Notes under the pieces: model-generated | Databases searched by the model: none | Told to the model about the DNA's origin: nothing | The model's input: the letters and a program-made list of their open reading frames with translations, nothing else | DNA from: Photobacterium sp. DA100 | Lineage (GTDB): Bacteria > Pseudomonadota > Gammaproteobacteria > Enterobacterales > Vibrionaceae | Length of the DNA: 64,000 nt | Direction of reading: 5' to 3' | Assembly (NCBI RefSeq): GCF_029223585.1 | Contig: NZ_CP119423.1 | Location: 2,170,001-2,234,000, forward strand | Shown here: positions 1 to 8,702 of the stretch, in pieces | How the letters are laid out: the number at the start of each line of letters is the position of its first letter | Numbering within the stretch: the stretch's first letter is position 1 | Translations under genes and position numbers: made by a program

Positions 1-1009
1 CACATAAGCTTGAACCTATATAACCAGCCATTGCTGTAAAGCAATCACTAGCTTTGCAGATAAGAAAGACTTTAGCTACTACTAATCCATACTGCTCTGA
101 ATACAGAAGCATAAACAGCGAATGATAAATAACGCCGTTAAACCAGCAATGTTGTTTTACTACCTCACCATGATATTTACACCTTTTTGGTAACCAATCA
201 ACTTTAAGGTGAACAATATAGCGTGTTTATGGTAACTATGCTAGCCCTAATGTAGATTTCTTGTTTAACTATTTTGACAAGCAGAAGGTAAATTCCTACT
301 GACAACCAGCATGGTTAATAAGTCTAATCAAAGAACAGTCAAGGAAGGTTTGCTAATGCTTAAAACAGGCGTTCAAATCAGGTCAAATACGCCCTGTACG
401 CCTCCTGACAAGCCTTTCCTCCCCTCACGCTAATGATGTACTACAGAGCTAAGAAAAGCGCTTAGAATGCGTTTTATCCAATATATTCAGAAAGATAACT
501 TGGACGAGGCTTGATGTGTGTAGAGCCTAATAACCTGACTAACCTCCCCCCTGACTTTAGAAATGTGCCATTTGCAAGAACAGGTAAAATTGTGAAGACT
601 ATGTGTCAACCTCACTCAGTAAATCACCATTCGATCAATAAGTGATCAAACGATCATATGCAACCAATATAAAAAACTTGACAAGATCTGAATTCGTGGT
701 TAAATAACTGTATAGGCTCTTAACTTTACAGTTTTGCTATAGCGTCTCTTAATCACACTTCTTTATCTCTTATCCCTTCTACTATATAGTAATTCTTTAC
801 AGACTAACTCTTATGTTAGAACAGAATGTTCAAACAAAGAAGTACTGTTACAGTATAACTTTACAGTACTATTGGTACAGTAGAGAGTTTGCTTCGCTAA
901 TCACTCTCTTCCATAAGTGATATCACCGCTAAACATAATACTTTATAGGTTACTTTTCAGTATTCCATACTGATAACGTTCTGAGTTAAGTAATTGGTGT
1001 GATACAACT
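1..1009. other. gene-free AT-rich kilobase at the left edge of the accessory region
   Basis: No convincing gene is visible. The longest item with a plausible ribosome site is a 25-codon frame at 356-433, preceded by AAGGAAGG at 341-348; it has no recognisable product and may be chance. An inverted repeat AGTACTGT (841-848) / ACAGTACT (863-870) and further TACAGT words nearby could be an operator. A promoter-like TTGACA lies at 678. The stretch may be a regulatory or RNA-coding flank whose gene lies elsewhere, or decayed island DNA. Confidence 0.5.
678..706 (+). promoter_or_regulatory. possible sigma-70 promoter in the gene-free kilobase
   Basis: TTGACA at 678-683 is a perfect -35 box, followed after 17 bases by TAAATA at 701-706, a weak -10 box. 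No coding frame follows within 300 bases, so if it is active its product would be a non-coding transcript. Confidence 0.3.
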
Positions 1010-1034
1010 AAAAAGGCCACCTTTTACGGTGACC
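1010..1034 (-). terminator. terminator of the zinc-ribbon gene
   Basis: GGCCACC (1015-1021) pairs with GGTGACC (1028-1034) around a six-base loop, with one G-T pair. On the minus strand the hairpin is followed by five Ts. It lies 35 bases past the stop of the minus-strand gene ending at 1069. An almost identical hairpin follows the large recombinase gene at 9753-9777. Confidence 0.8.
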
Positions 1035-1068
1035 CTCCTTTCAATTGTTACGTGTACTCAAAAAGCTA

Positions 1069-1950
1069 TCACTCTTCCCTAACGGTAAAGTCAACAAGCT
1101 GTGTCCCTTCATAGGTACAGAAACCAAGCGCTACAACTTCTCGGTTAATGGCATTTGTCGTTCGACCACCTACCTGTACAGTGATACTGTCAGCTCGATG
1201 AGTAGACTGCTCAAGTGTGGCGTTATTTAGGACACTGTAACGAGGGCGTGACCAGCCACGGCTTGTAACATGCTGCGTTAAACGTTCACGACAATCCAAC
1301 CATGCAGCATCACTAGATAAGGCTTGAATTTGCCCTGTATCACCCTTCACAACCTTATCGAAGAACTGACGATAGCTTACACCGTCACATGATAGCCAAA
1401 GTAGATTATCTGTCTGACCGATATCATATTGGCCTAACTCACAGCCTTGCGGTGCAGTCGCATTAACCCAAGCAATGATTTCACTCTCATGACCTGCCCA
1501 GTGTGGGTAAAACGCTACGTCTAAGACATCCACTTTATGTACGTTCCTAGTTTGAGCTGGTGGAGCTGTTCCAGCGCTACTCTGTCTCTTTTGACACTCA
1601 TCAAGGATGTAATTGATCCCTTGGATATCAGAGTGATTGCGTGTTGCGTTACACGTCTGGTTTCCAATGATACCGTCAACACTCAGCCCCTGCTCTCTCT
1701 GGAAGTTTCTGACTATCTGTACCCTCTCTTCCGTTGCGTAACTAACGGTAGCTTCTTCGTGACTCTTATCGCTATCAAACAACAGTCCAAGCAAGAATCC
1801 ACCGCCGTAATAAACAATTGCGCCTAGTACAGCTAGTCCTATGACGATATCAGAGAACTTCAATACAGGATCTTTCACACCGCAGTTTGGGCAAGTTTTC
1901 GCCTCAGTAGATACTGGGTGATCGCATTCACGACAAGGTTTAAGTGACAT
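1069..1950 (-). CDS. zinc-ribbon, single-span membrane protein with a peptidoglycan-binding-like motif
   Basis: 293 residues; I do not recognise the family. The N-terminus is a zinc ribbon with Cys6, Cys9, Cys20 and Cys23. A hydrophobic segment at about 34-58 should span the membrane once. At about 75-100 a stretch of the form VxxFQxxxGLxVDGIIGxxT resembles the repeat of PG_binding_1 domains. A low-complexity linker and a roughly 150-residue C-terminal region with several cysteines follow; the latter is probably outside the cytoplasm. ATG start at 1950 is preceded by AAGGT with suitable spacing. It is divergent from the XRE regulator across about 100 bases, which suggests control by it. Its place beside a restriction system and two recombinases marks it as island cargo. 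A role in defence or envelope sensing is only a guess. Confidence 0.75.
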   Translation of the reverse strand: MSLKPCRECDHPVSTEAKTCPNCGVKDPVLKFSDIVIGLAVLGAIVYYGGGFLLGLLFDSDKSHEEATVSYATEERVQIVRNFQREQGLSVDGIIGNQTCNATRNHSDIQGINYILDECQKRQSSAGTAPPAQTRNVHKVDVLDVAFYPHWAGHESEIIAWVNATAPQGCELGQYDIGQTDNLLWLSCDGVSYRQFFDKVVKGDTGQIQALSSDAAWLDCRERLTQHVTSRGWSRPRYSVLNNATLEQSTHRADSITVQVGGRTTNAINREVVALGFCTYEGTQLVDFTVREE

Positions 1951-2053
1951 TGTTATACCTTCTTAGTCAAACTTCACATTTCTGCTCCGCTGGTAGAGCA
2001 AATATACCTAGATTAGCGTTCACAATCAATCATCATTCGATGGGAGGTTGGTT

Positions 2054-2263
2054 TTGAATATCGTTGGTAGAAAGGTACGTGAGATCAGAATGCAAAAAGG
2101 ACTCACACAGGAGCAACTTGCAGCTAAGTGTGGTGTTATTGGGTTTGATATCAGCCGTGGAACTTTAGCGAAGATTGAGTCAGCAACACGGCAAGTCCTT
2201 GATATAGAAGTGCAGCAACTGGCGAAAGCTTTAGATGTAAGTGAATCTGACTTATTCGTTTAA
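2054..2263 (+). CDS. small XRE-type helix-turn-helix regulator
   Basis: 69 residues, almost entirely one Cro/C1-type HTH domain. The helices include IRMQKGLTQEQLA and the recognition segment ending RGTLAKIES, followed by a short LAKALDVSESDLF tail. Such proteins bind DNA as dimers and often regulate their own promoter. The start is a TTG at 2054, six bases after GGGAGG (2042-2047); an in-frame TTG at 2048 abuts that site and is too close to use. It diverges from the zinc-ribbon gene. TGCTC (1983-1987) and GAGCA (1996-2000) in the gap form a small inverted repeat that could be its operator. It could also control the hsd operon downstream, but no evidence links them. Confidence 0.8.
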   Translation: MNIVGRKVREIRMQKGLTQEQLAAKCGVIGFDISRGTLAKIESATRQVLDIEVQQLAKALDVSESDLFV

Positions 2264-2302
2264 ACTCATCAGCTTATACTCTAGTGTATAAACCGGCGGC
2301 TC

Positions 2303-2332
2303 ACAAACAGGCTGTTAACAAACAGGCTGTTA
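2303..2332. repeat. 15-bp perfect tandem duplication
   Basis: ACAAACAGGCTGTTA occurs twice head to tail (2303-2317 and 2318-2332), and the first three bases of a third unit follow. It lies between the XRE gene and the hsd cassette and looks like a recent slippage or repair product. Confidence 0.85.
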
Positions 2333-2344
2333 ACATCACAACTC

Positions 2345-2440
2345 AAAACTGGACATAAATCGTTTAGAGTAATCACTTAAATTAGGAAAATGCGGATAAA
2401 TTTAGGTATGGGAAAGTCGCTTAGTGAAGTGTCCAGTTTT
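2345..2440. repeat. 96-bp segment with 10-bp terminal inverted repeats
   Basis: AAAACTGGAC (2345-2354) is matched by GTCCAGTTTT (2431-2440), a perfect 10-bp inverted repeat enclosing 76 bases. It could be a miniature transposable element or the remnant of an insertion-sequence end. No coding frame lies inside and no flanking target duplication is visible. The left copy of the hsd-flanking repeat (2357-2372) lies within it. Confidence 0.3.
2357..2372 (+). repeat. left copy of the inverted repeat bounding the hsd cassette
   Basis: AAATCGTTTAGAGTAA occurs here on the plus strand and perfectly inverted at 8667-8682. Weaker similarity extends outwards: CAACTC lies 12 bases before the core in both copies. 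The pair encloses hsdM, hsdS and hsdR and no other gene. Confidence 0.75.
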
Positions 2441-2484
2441 ACATGTGCAGATCAGTAGAGAGAGGCTGTAACAGATTCTGTAGA

Positions 2485-2518
2485 AACAGCATTCAACTTA
2501 TCTACGCTGAATGCTGTT
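2485..2518 (-). terminator. hairpin after hsdM
   Basis: AACAGCATTCA (2485-2495) pairs perfectly with TGAATGCTGTT (2508-2518) over 11 bp with a 12-base loop, nine bases past the hsdM stop. The T-run on the minus strand is short (TTT), so termination strength is uncertain. Confidence 0.55.
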
Positions 2519-2526
2519 CTCACTTA

Positions 2527-4008
2527 CTATTTCAAAGCAGAAAGCACCTGACGGAAACTATCCAATCCCGCTTCCATGTTCTCGATAATTTCTTCTGCTA
2601 ACTCATCTGGCTCCGGTAGATTTTCAAGATCAGTTAGTGATTTATCTTTCAGCCAGAAAATATCCAAACTAGTTTTATCGCGAGCTAGTACATCTTCATG
2701 AGTGTATTTGCGCCAGCGGCCATCTGGATTAGTTTCTTCATTCCACGTTTCGGTACGATCATAACGATTATCAGGGTTGTAGCACTTAACGAAGTCTTCA
2801 AGATGATCCATCGTCATTGGCTTTTTCTTCAAGGTGTGATGGACATTGGTACGGTAGTCGTAAATCCAAATATCTTTAGTCCAAGCATCCTTTTGAGCAG
2901 GTTTGTTATCGAAGAATAAAACGTTTGCTTTCACACCGTTGGCATAAAATATACCAGTCGGAAGGCGCAAGATCGTATGAAGCTCTGTACTTTCCATTAG
3001 CTTCTTACGTACTGTTTCACCAGCACCACCTTCAAACAATACGTTATCTGGAAGTACAACTGCCGCTCGACCTGTCGTTTTCAACATACTACGGATATGC
3101 TGAACGAAGTTAACTTGTTTGTTCGATGTCGTAGCCCAGAAGTCTTGACGATTATATGTAAGATCATCAGTCTCCTGTTCACCCTCTTCATTGGTGAATG
3201 TCATACTGCTCTTCTTACCAAATGGAGGGTTGGCAAGAACCATATCTACCGTTTTCGATGGTTGAGCAATCAATGCATCATCACCACTTACTAGGCTTTT
3301 ACCATCTATCTCACCGATGTTGTGTAAGAACATGTTCATCAGACATAGACGACGAGTATTCGCAACAATCTCATTTCCGAAGAAAGTCTCATTCTTCAAA
3401 AATGCCTTATCTTCTTTGTCCAATTGATAGTTGTTTTTGTCTGTTAGGTAATCATAAGCCGATAAGAAGAAACCACCTGTACCACAAGCAGGGTCAGCTA
3501 TAGTCTGCTTTGGCTGAGGCTTCATACACTTAACCATCGTTGAAATTAGTGCACGAGGAGTAAAGTATTGACCTGCGCCAGACTTAGTATCTTCAGCGTT
3601 TCGCTCAAGCAAACCTTCATAGATGTTACCCTTAACATCTGCACCAAGCATTACCCACTTCTCACCATCAATCATATCGATAAGACGTTTTAGTTTCGCA
3701 GGATCTTGAATCTGGTTTTGTGCTTTAGTAAAGATTTGACCAAGCATACCTTGCTGCTGACCAAGTTCACGTAGAACAGATACATACTGAACTTCTAGCG
3801 CTGCACCTGATTCTGACTTAATGCTCTTCCAGTTGTACTCTTCTGGTACACCAACATCACGGTTGTATGGTGGCTTACTGTATTCATCTGCCATTTTGAG
3901 GAAGATAAGGTATGTGATCTGAGTTAGGTAGTCACCATAGCCAACACCATCATCACGTAACGTTGTACAAAAACTCCAAACCTTAGAAATAATACTTTGT
4001 GTGTTCAT
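2527..4008 (-). CDS. hsdM: type I restriction-modification system, DNA methyltransferase subunit HsdM
   Basis: N6-adenine methyltransferase that, with HsdS, methylates the bipartite target of a type I system. From the chosen ATG at 4008 it is 493 residues. An HsdM N-terminal helical domain comes first, then GQYFTP (about 146-151), the AdoMet-binding motif DPACGTGGFF (about 172-181) and the catalytic NPPF motif (about 260-263) of gamma-class adenine methyltransferases. The open frame extends to a TTG at 4053, but that start has no ribosome site, whereas GTGAAAAG precedes the ATG. It is the last gene of the minus-strand operon hsdR-hsdS-hsdM, starting about 50 bases after the hsdS stop. All motifs appear intact, so an active enzyme is expected. 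Confidence 0.96.
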   Translation of the reverse strand: MNTQSIISKVWSFCTTLRDDGVGYGDYLTQITYLIFLKMADEYSKPPYNRDVGVPEEYNWKSIKSESGAALEVQYVSVLRELGQQQGMLGQIFTKAQNQIQDPAKLKRLIDMIDGEKWVMLGADVKGNIYEGLLERNAEDTKSGAGQYFTPRALISTMVKCMKPQPKQTIADPACGTGGFFLSAYDYLTDKNNYQLDKEDKAFLKNETFFGNEIVANTRRLCLMNMFLHNIGEIDGKSLVSGDDALIAQPSKTVDMVLANPPFGKKSSMTFTNEEGEQETDDLTYNRQDFWATTSNKQVNFVQHIRSMLKTTGRAAVVLPDNVLFEGGAGETVRKKLMESTELHTILRLPTGIFYANGVKANVLFFDNKPAQKDAWTKDIWIYDYRTNVHHTLKKKPMTMDHLEDFVKCYNPDNRYDRTETWNEETNPDGRWRKYTHEDVLARDKTSLDIFWLKDKSLTDLENLPEPDELAEEIIENMEAGLDSFRQVLSALK

Positions 4009-4059
4009 TTTCTTTTCACTTGTTCTTTTCTTGTTAACTGCCTTAGCACTCAACTTTGA

Positions 4060-5661
4060 TTATGATTTTACTGTCTTCTTAGCAGTCGCTTTTTTCTTAC
4101 GTGCGGCAGCTTTTTCTGCTTTCTCTTTCTCAGCCAGCTCTTCTTTTTCTATTGCGATTTTCTTTAGTAACTCATTTGCTGGCTCATCTTCTGTATCTTG
4201 AGAAACAAGCTTGCCAGAAAATGCCTTCTTGAGAATTGACTGACGAAGGAGCTCCGCTTTTTTGAGATTCATAGTAATCTCTGATTCGCTTCGCTCAATC
4301 TTGGAGATTTTTTCTTCAAGAATCTGAATCACTTGTTCTTGCTCTGCCAATGAACAATATGGAAATGGATAGTTTGATAACTTTTCTCCATTAATGTTCG
4401 ACTGATTAACTCCGTCAGTTTTAACTGTATTGCCGTATCGTTTACTAACGTATGAGTTCAAAAATAAATTCAGATAATCACTATTTACAAAATTATCAAA
4501 GTGGTTAACACGAATAAGATAACCAGCAAACAATGCTTCACGTTCACCATTATATTTTGCAGTTTTGCCGACTAACTCAGGGCTATTAGTTCGATTAAAC
4601 AGAACGTCCCCACCATTCAGTGTGTACTTTGATATTTCATCTTCATCAGAAGTAAATACAAGATCGTCCCAATCGAACTTCGTGTTCTGAATGTTTCCCA
4701 TTCGAAGTACAGGAACTCTCCCACTTTCAGAAGACTTTGCTGACGTTCCGTACTCTACAGCCAGAGTCATATGCCCTAACTTATCCCAGAACCAGCTATC
4801 AGGTAACTCTTGACAGAAATCAGGTAAATCAACAAATGGAGTGACCGCTTTAGGTTTTCGTGGTTTAGATGGTTTCTTTCCTTTTGAGCCATCTTGTTCC
4901 CATTGATTTACAGTTACTTCCCATTCATCAAGTTTCTGTTGATAACGTTCGTCACGCTCACGTTTTAACCTTTCAAGAATATCATCTGGCGACTCTAATT
5001 TATCTGAATTATCTTCACGCCACTGAGCAGTTAGCTTTCCTTCAAAGGCTTGTTTAAGGAGTGCTTGCCTATAAGAAGTTAGTTGCTTTTTAGCCTTCCT
5101 TAGACTCTCGATACCACTGTCTAACTCTGAGAATAGTTCCTCTAGCTTCTCTACAATTCGCTGTTGCTCTTTTTGTGGAGGTAATGGAATTTTTACAGAT
5201 GACAGCCACGGTGCAGGCACACGTCTTTGACCTACTGCCCCTGTCATATTTCGCTCGGCTTCATATCTGAAGATTTGAGAGACCAAATAGTAGAAGAGAT
5301 AACTTTCACTAATACACGAATATGGTCGGACAACATGAAACTCTGTGGATCCGAAACCTAGATCTCCAATCAGTTTAGGTACTACTGCAACCTTGCCATT
5401 TTCCATACACGGTGTGATTTTTGCGAATAATACATCCCTTTCAAAAAAGGGCGTAAATCCTTTCTTAACCTGATTAAAGAGTCTTGTCTCGGTGACATCA
5501 ATTCGACCTGATTCAGCTTCTACAGCTGGCATGGGAACAAATGAACAGACCTTATCATCTTCGTATAATGACTTTTCAATCTTCGGATTAATTACCCCGA
5601 CTTCATTTAGCTCTACGACTTCCCAAGAGTCAGGTGCATTTTTTAATATTTGTTCAATCAA
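4060..5661 (-). CDS. hsdS: type I restriction-modification system, specificity subunit HsdS
   Basis: 533 residues. Recognises the two half-sites of the target and docks HsdM and HsdR. The layout is the classical one: first target-recognition domain (about 1-155), central conserved helix (about 155-235, beginning LPPQKEQQRIVEKLEELF and containing KQLTSYRQALLKQAFEGKL), second recognition domain (about 275-440), and a distal conserved helix with KKAFSGKL. An Ala/Lys-rich tail of about 30 residues ends the protein and is unusual. The start is TTG at 5661 and overlaps the hsdR stop as TTGA, so translation is probably coupled to hsdR. No closer ATG exists. The recognition sequence cannot be predicted by eye. 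Confidence 0.94.
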   Translation of the reverse strand: MIEQILKNAPDSWEVVELNEVGVINPKIEKSLYEDDKVCSFVPMPAVEAESGRIDVTETRLFNQVKKGFTPFFERDVLFAKITPCMENGKVAVVPKLIGDLGFGSTEFHVVRPYSCISESYLFYYLVSQIFRYEAERNMTGAVGQRRVPAPWLSSVKIPLPPQKEQQRIVEKLEELFSELDSGIESLRKAKKQLTSYRQALLKQAFEGKLTAQWREDNSDKLESPDDILERLKRERDERYQQKLDEWEVTVNQWEQDGSKGKKPSKPRKPKAVTPFVDLPDFCQELPDSWFWDKLGHMTLAVEYGTSAKSSESGRVPVLRMGNIQNTKFDWDDLVFTSDEDEISKYTLNGGDVLFNRTNSPELVGKTAKYNGEREALFAGYLIRVNHFDNFVNSDYLNLFLNSYVSKRYGNTVKTDGVNQSNINGEKLSNYPFPYCSLAEQEQVIQILEEKISKIERSESEITMNLKKAELLRQSILKKAFSGKLVSQDTEDEPANELLKKIAIEKEELAEKEKAEKAAARKKKATAKKTVKS

Positions 5662-8483
5662 GCCACTAACTCACTATTCAATTCATCAATAATATTGTTC
5701 ATTTCATCTCCAAAGAGCTCATACATCATTCCAAGACCGCCCTCACCATCAAACGGTGTGCTATCTAAGTCATCAATTTCAAAGTGGAACGATGTAGTGA
5801 AGTGATCACGAATCATACGTAACCAGTCCATCTGCTCATTTGTAAACTTCGGATTACTTCCAGAGTGACGTTTCATTACCCAACGCTGGAAGTTTTTGCT
5901 AACTGTTTCATCAAAGTTCGAGATTTTATCATCAATCCCTACCACACGACGAATCAAAGCGACCAAAGCGGTCAATTCACCAATTGGTTTGCTGCTTTTT
6001 ACATCATCAAGTTGTTCATATGCTTGCCAAACGTTCAAAGGAGCCAGTTTGGGCTTATCTGACTTCAACTTCTCCAGCACTTCTTTAATCATGCTGTACG
6101 TAATCTCTCTGCGGCGATGAGGCTGATCATAGAAAATCTCTAACGCTGTTATTTCATCTTTGTTAGCTTCTAGGTACTCACCAAACTCAACAGCAAGTTC
6201 TTTTGCTTGTTCCTCTGAAGCTTTCTCCCAATCGGCAACCAGCACTTCATCTAAATTTTCATGGTCAATTTTCTGGTCTTTTTCTCTACGAATCGTATCA
6301 ATTAGTTCAATCAATTCACCATTGAAAACGTTCGCTACCTGACTAACCATTTCAGCTTGTGCTTTCGCTCTATTTTCTTCTCCAGGATCCATATCACCAT
6401 GCTGGCCTGCAATGATACGTGCTCGTTCTTCAACTTTATCACCATCAATAGCATCAAAGAGCCCTTTAACAATCTGAGTGATAGGTACACCATCTGTTAA
6501 GGCTTCGATGCGCTTATGTTCCTGAGAATCCAATTGCTTATTCAAGCGAGCTAATCGTCCTGCTAACGAACTAACTGAGTCAGTGTCACTAGCACCCATC
6601 ATAACTCCCATTGCTAGATCTTTTAATGGAACTGATGGTTTCGTAATTAGTGGTTGGCTTGCAGTTTTCAGAGACTTAGTAACACCAATCGCATCAACAA
6701 TTACATAGTGCGTCTTAGCCGTAGTTGCTGATGGTGTCACCTTCTTCAGTTCATCTAATTCAAGAGTTCGTGTACCGCGCCCTTTCATTTGTTCGAAATA
6801 GTTACGACTCTTCACATCACGCATGAATACAAGACACTCAAGAGGCTTAACATCTGTACCAGTTGCAATCATATCCACAGTAACAGCAATACGAGGGTTG
6901 TAGCCCATGCGGAATTGAGAAAGCACAGACTTCGGATCTTCACCTTTCTCAACTACGTTTCCTTCTGCATCTGTTTTATCTTTCTTCACTCGATACGTGA
7001 TCTTCTTACAGAAATCATTGCCTTCATCAAAGACTTCACGAACCATCTGAATGATGTCATCTGCGTGGCTATCCGTCTTCGCAAAGATAAGTGTCTTCGG
7101 CACTTCTTCACGGTTAGGGAAGATTTGCGGTAAACTATCCCTGAAAGTAGTTAGCACAGTTCGTATCTGACTTGGGTTGACAATATCCTTATCTAACTGC
7201 TTCGCTGTATATGCTTCGTCTTCATCTTGCTGTTCCCAGCGCTTCTTCCTCGTAACACGTTCACGATGCTCAACTTGCTGTTTGGCTCGTAACTTCTCCC
7301 CCTCTTTAGTGATTTTGGTTTGGATCGTGAAGACTTCGTTACCCACGTTTACACCATCAGCCACTGCTTTTTCATGGTCATAATCACTAACCACATTTTG
7401 TTTAAAGAAACCAAATGTTCGATTATCAGGAGTAGCTGTCAGACCGATAAGGAATCCATCAAAGTAATCTAATACTTGTTGCCAAAGGTTGTAGATTGAA
7501 CGGTGACACTCATCGATAAAGATGAAGTCAAAATGCTCAATTGGCACTTTAGGGTTGTATGCTACAGGCACTGGCTCTTTAGGTTTAGTGAGCTGCTCTG
7601 CTGGGTTTTGTTCTTCAAGAGCTTCATCTAACTCTTCATCTTTAAGAATTGAGTACATACGTTGGATTGTGCTGATACATACTTCAGCATCTTTAGGGAC
7701 ATACTTCGATTTCAATCGCTGAACAACATGAAGCTCTGTGAACTTGCGGGTATCATCACTAGGCGTGAAATTCAGCATTTCTTGTTCGGCTTGCTCACCC
7801 AAGTTTTTAGTATCCACAAGGAATAAGATACGTTTGCCTTTTGCATGCTTTAAGATGCGATACATCGAGGTGATGGCCGTGTACGTCTTACCTGCACCAG
7901 TAGCCATTTGAATCAAAGCACGAGGTCTATTTTTCTTCAATGAATCTTCAAGGTTAGTGATTGCTACTTCCTGACAATCACGTAATCCAAGCTCTTTAGC
8001 AGGCAGGTTGCTTGGGTTTAATGGTGGGATATCTTGTAAGCGAGCACGTAACGAATTGCCTTGTTCAACCCATTCCAATAAGGTCTCTGGTCGGTGAAAG
8101 TTGAAGACTTCACGAGATCTTGGTTTAGGATCACGGGCATCAGTGAAACGAGTAAGAATACCAGTACTCTCATAAAGAAATGGTAATGGTTCACTATTGT
8201 TAACCCACTTCAATTTAGCATTTGCATAGCCTTCAGTTTGCGTTTCAACTGTCGTTATCTTTTCACCAGCTTCTTCTCGTTTGGCTTCAATAACACCAAC
8301 AGCTTTCTTATCAACAAACAGAACATAATCGGCTGGACCTACATCAGTCTGATACTCGCGAATAGCTTGACCGATACCTTCACTGAAATTGAGTTTGCCT
8401 TTGTCTTGAACTGCCCATCCAGCAGCTCTTAACATTTCATCAATGTTATCACGCGCGATTTGTTCTGCATTTTGATTGACCAT
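5658..8483 (-). CDS. hsdR: type I restriction enzyme, endonuclease/translocase subunit HsdR
   Basis: 941 residues. ATP-driven DNA translocase and nuclease that cuts unmethylated foreign DNA. The N-terminal HsdR_N nuclease shows the PD-(E/D)xK pattern Asp52, Glu66 and Lys68 (in GVIEAKREE). The helicase motor has Walker A ATGAGKT (194-200), the DEAD-box-like DECH (324-327) and GLTATP (about 347-352). The C-terminal part resembles the EcoEI R-type domain, which would place the system in the type IB (EcoAI/EcoEI) group; that subclass is from memory. It is the first gene of the operon; a GGAG-containing leader precedes the ATG at 8483. No frameshift or missing motif is seen. Confidence 0.95.
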   Translation of the reverse strand: MVNQNAEQIARDNIDEMLRAAGWAVQDKGKLNFSEGIGQAIREYQTDVGPADYVLFVDKKAVGVIEAKREEAGEKITTVETQTEGYANAKLKWVNNSEPLPFLYESTGILTRFTDARDPKPRSREVFNFHRPETLLEWVEQGNSLRARLQDIPPLNPSNLPAKELGLRDCQEVAITNLEDSLKKNRPRALIQMATGAGKTYTAITSMYRILKHAKGKRILFLVDTKNLGEQAEQEMLNFTPSDDTRKFTELHVVQRLKSKYVPKDAEVCISTIQRMYSILKDEELDEALEEQNPAEQLTKPKEPVPVAYNPKVPIEHFDFIFIDECHRSIYNLWQQVLDYFDGFLIGLTATPDNRTFGFFKQNVVSDYDHEKAVADGVNVGNEVFTIQTKITKEGEKLRAKQQVEHRERVTRKKRWEQQDEDEAYTAKQLDKDIVNPSQIRTVLTTFRDSLPQIFPNREEVPKTLIFAKTDSHADDIIQMVREVFDEGNDFCKKITYRVKKDKTDAEGNVVEKGEDPKSVLSQFRMGYNPRIAVTVDMIATGTDVKPLECLVFMRDVKSRNYFEQMKGRGTRTLELDELKKVTPSATTAKTHYVIVDAIGVTKSLKTASQPLITKPSVPLKDLAMGVMMGASDTDSVSSLAGRLARLNKQLDSQEHKRIEALTDGVPITQIVKGLFDAIDGDKVEERARIIAGQHGDMDPGEENRAKAQAEMVSQVANVFNGELIELIDTIRREKDQKIDHENLDEVLVADWEKASEEQAKELAVEFGEYLEANKDEITALEIFYDQPHRRREITYSMIKEVLEKLKSDKPKLAPLNVWQAYEQLDDVKSSKPIGELTALVALIRRVVGIDDKISNFDETVSKNFQRWVMKRHSGSNPKFTNEQMDWLRMIRDHFTTSFHFEIDDLDSTPFDGEGGLGMMYELFGDEMNNIIDELNSELVA

Positions 8484-8666
8484 AACCTAGCTATCTCCGT
8501 TGCACTAACTATCTACAATTACTGACATTTATAGCGAAAATTTACCATAGAACACTCGGTTAGCTAAGTCTTATGCATGAAATTTGATAGTAAAGATGGG
8601 CTATTAACTACAGTTCGGATAACTTTTTGTAGGGCAAGCAAACTTGTTCGAAAAAATGAAGGGGAT

Positions 8667-8682
8667 TTACTCTAAACGATTT
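8667..8682 (-). repeat. right copy of the inverted repeat bounding the hsd cassette
   Basis: TTACTCTAAACGATTT is the exact reverse complement of 2357-2372. It lies 184 bases upstream of the hsdR start and 20 bases beyond the stop of the small serine recombinase. The rest of the gap 8484-8702 shows no gene; it must contain the hsd promoter, which I could not place with confidence. Confidence 0.75.
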
Positions 8683-8702
8683 TGGGGCAAAACTGAGTTG
8701 CA

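Noticed and set aside
6789..7133. 114-codon plus-strand frame within hsdR
   Set aside because: It is the antisense shadow of a conserved helicase region.
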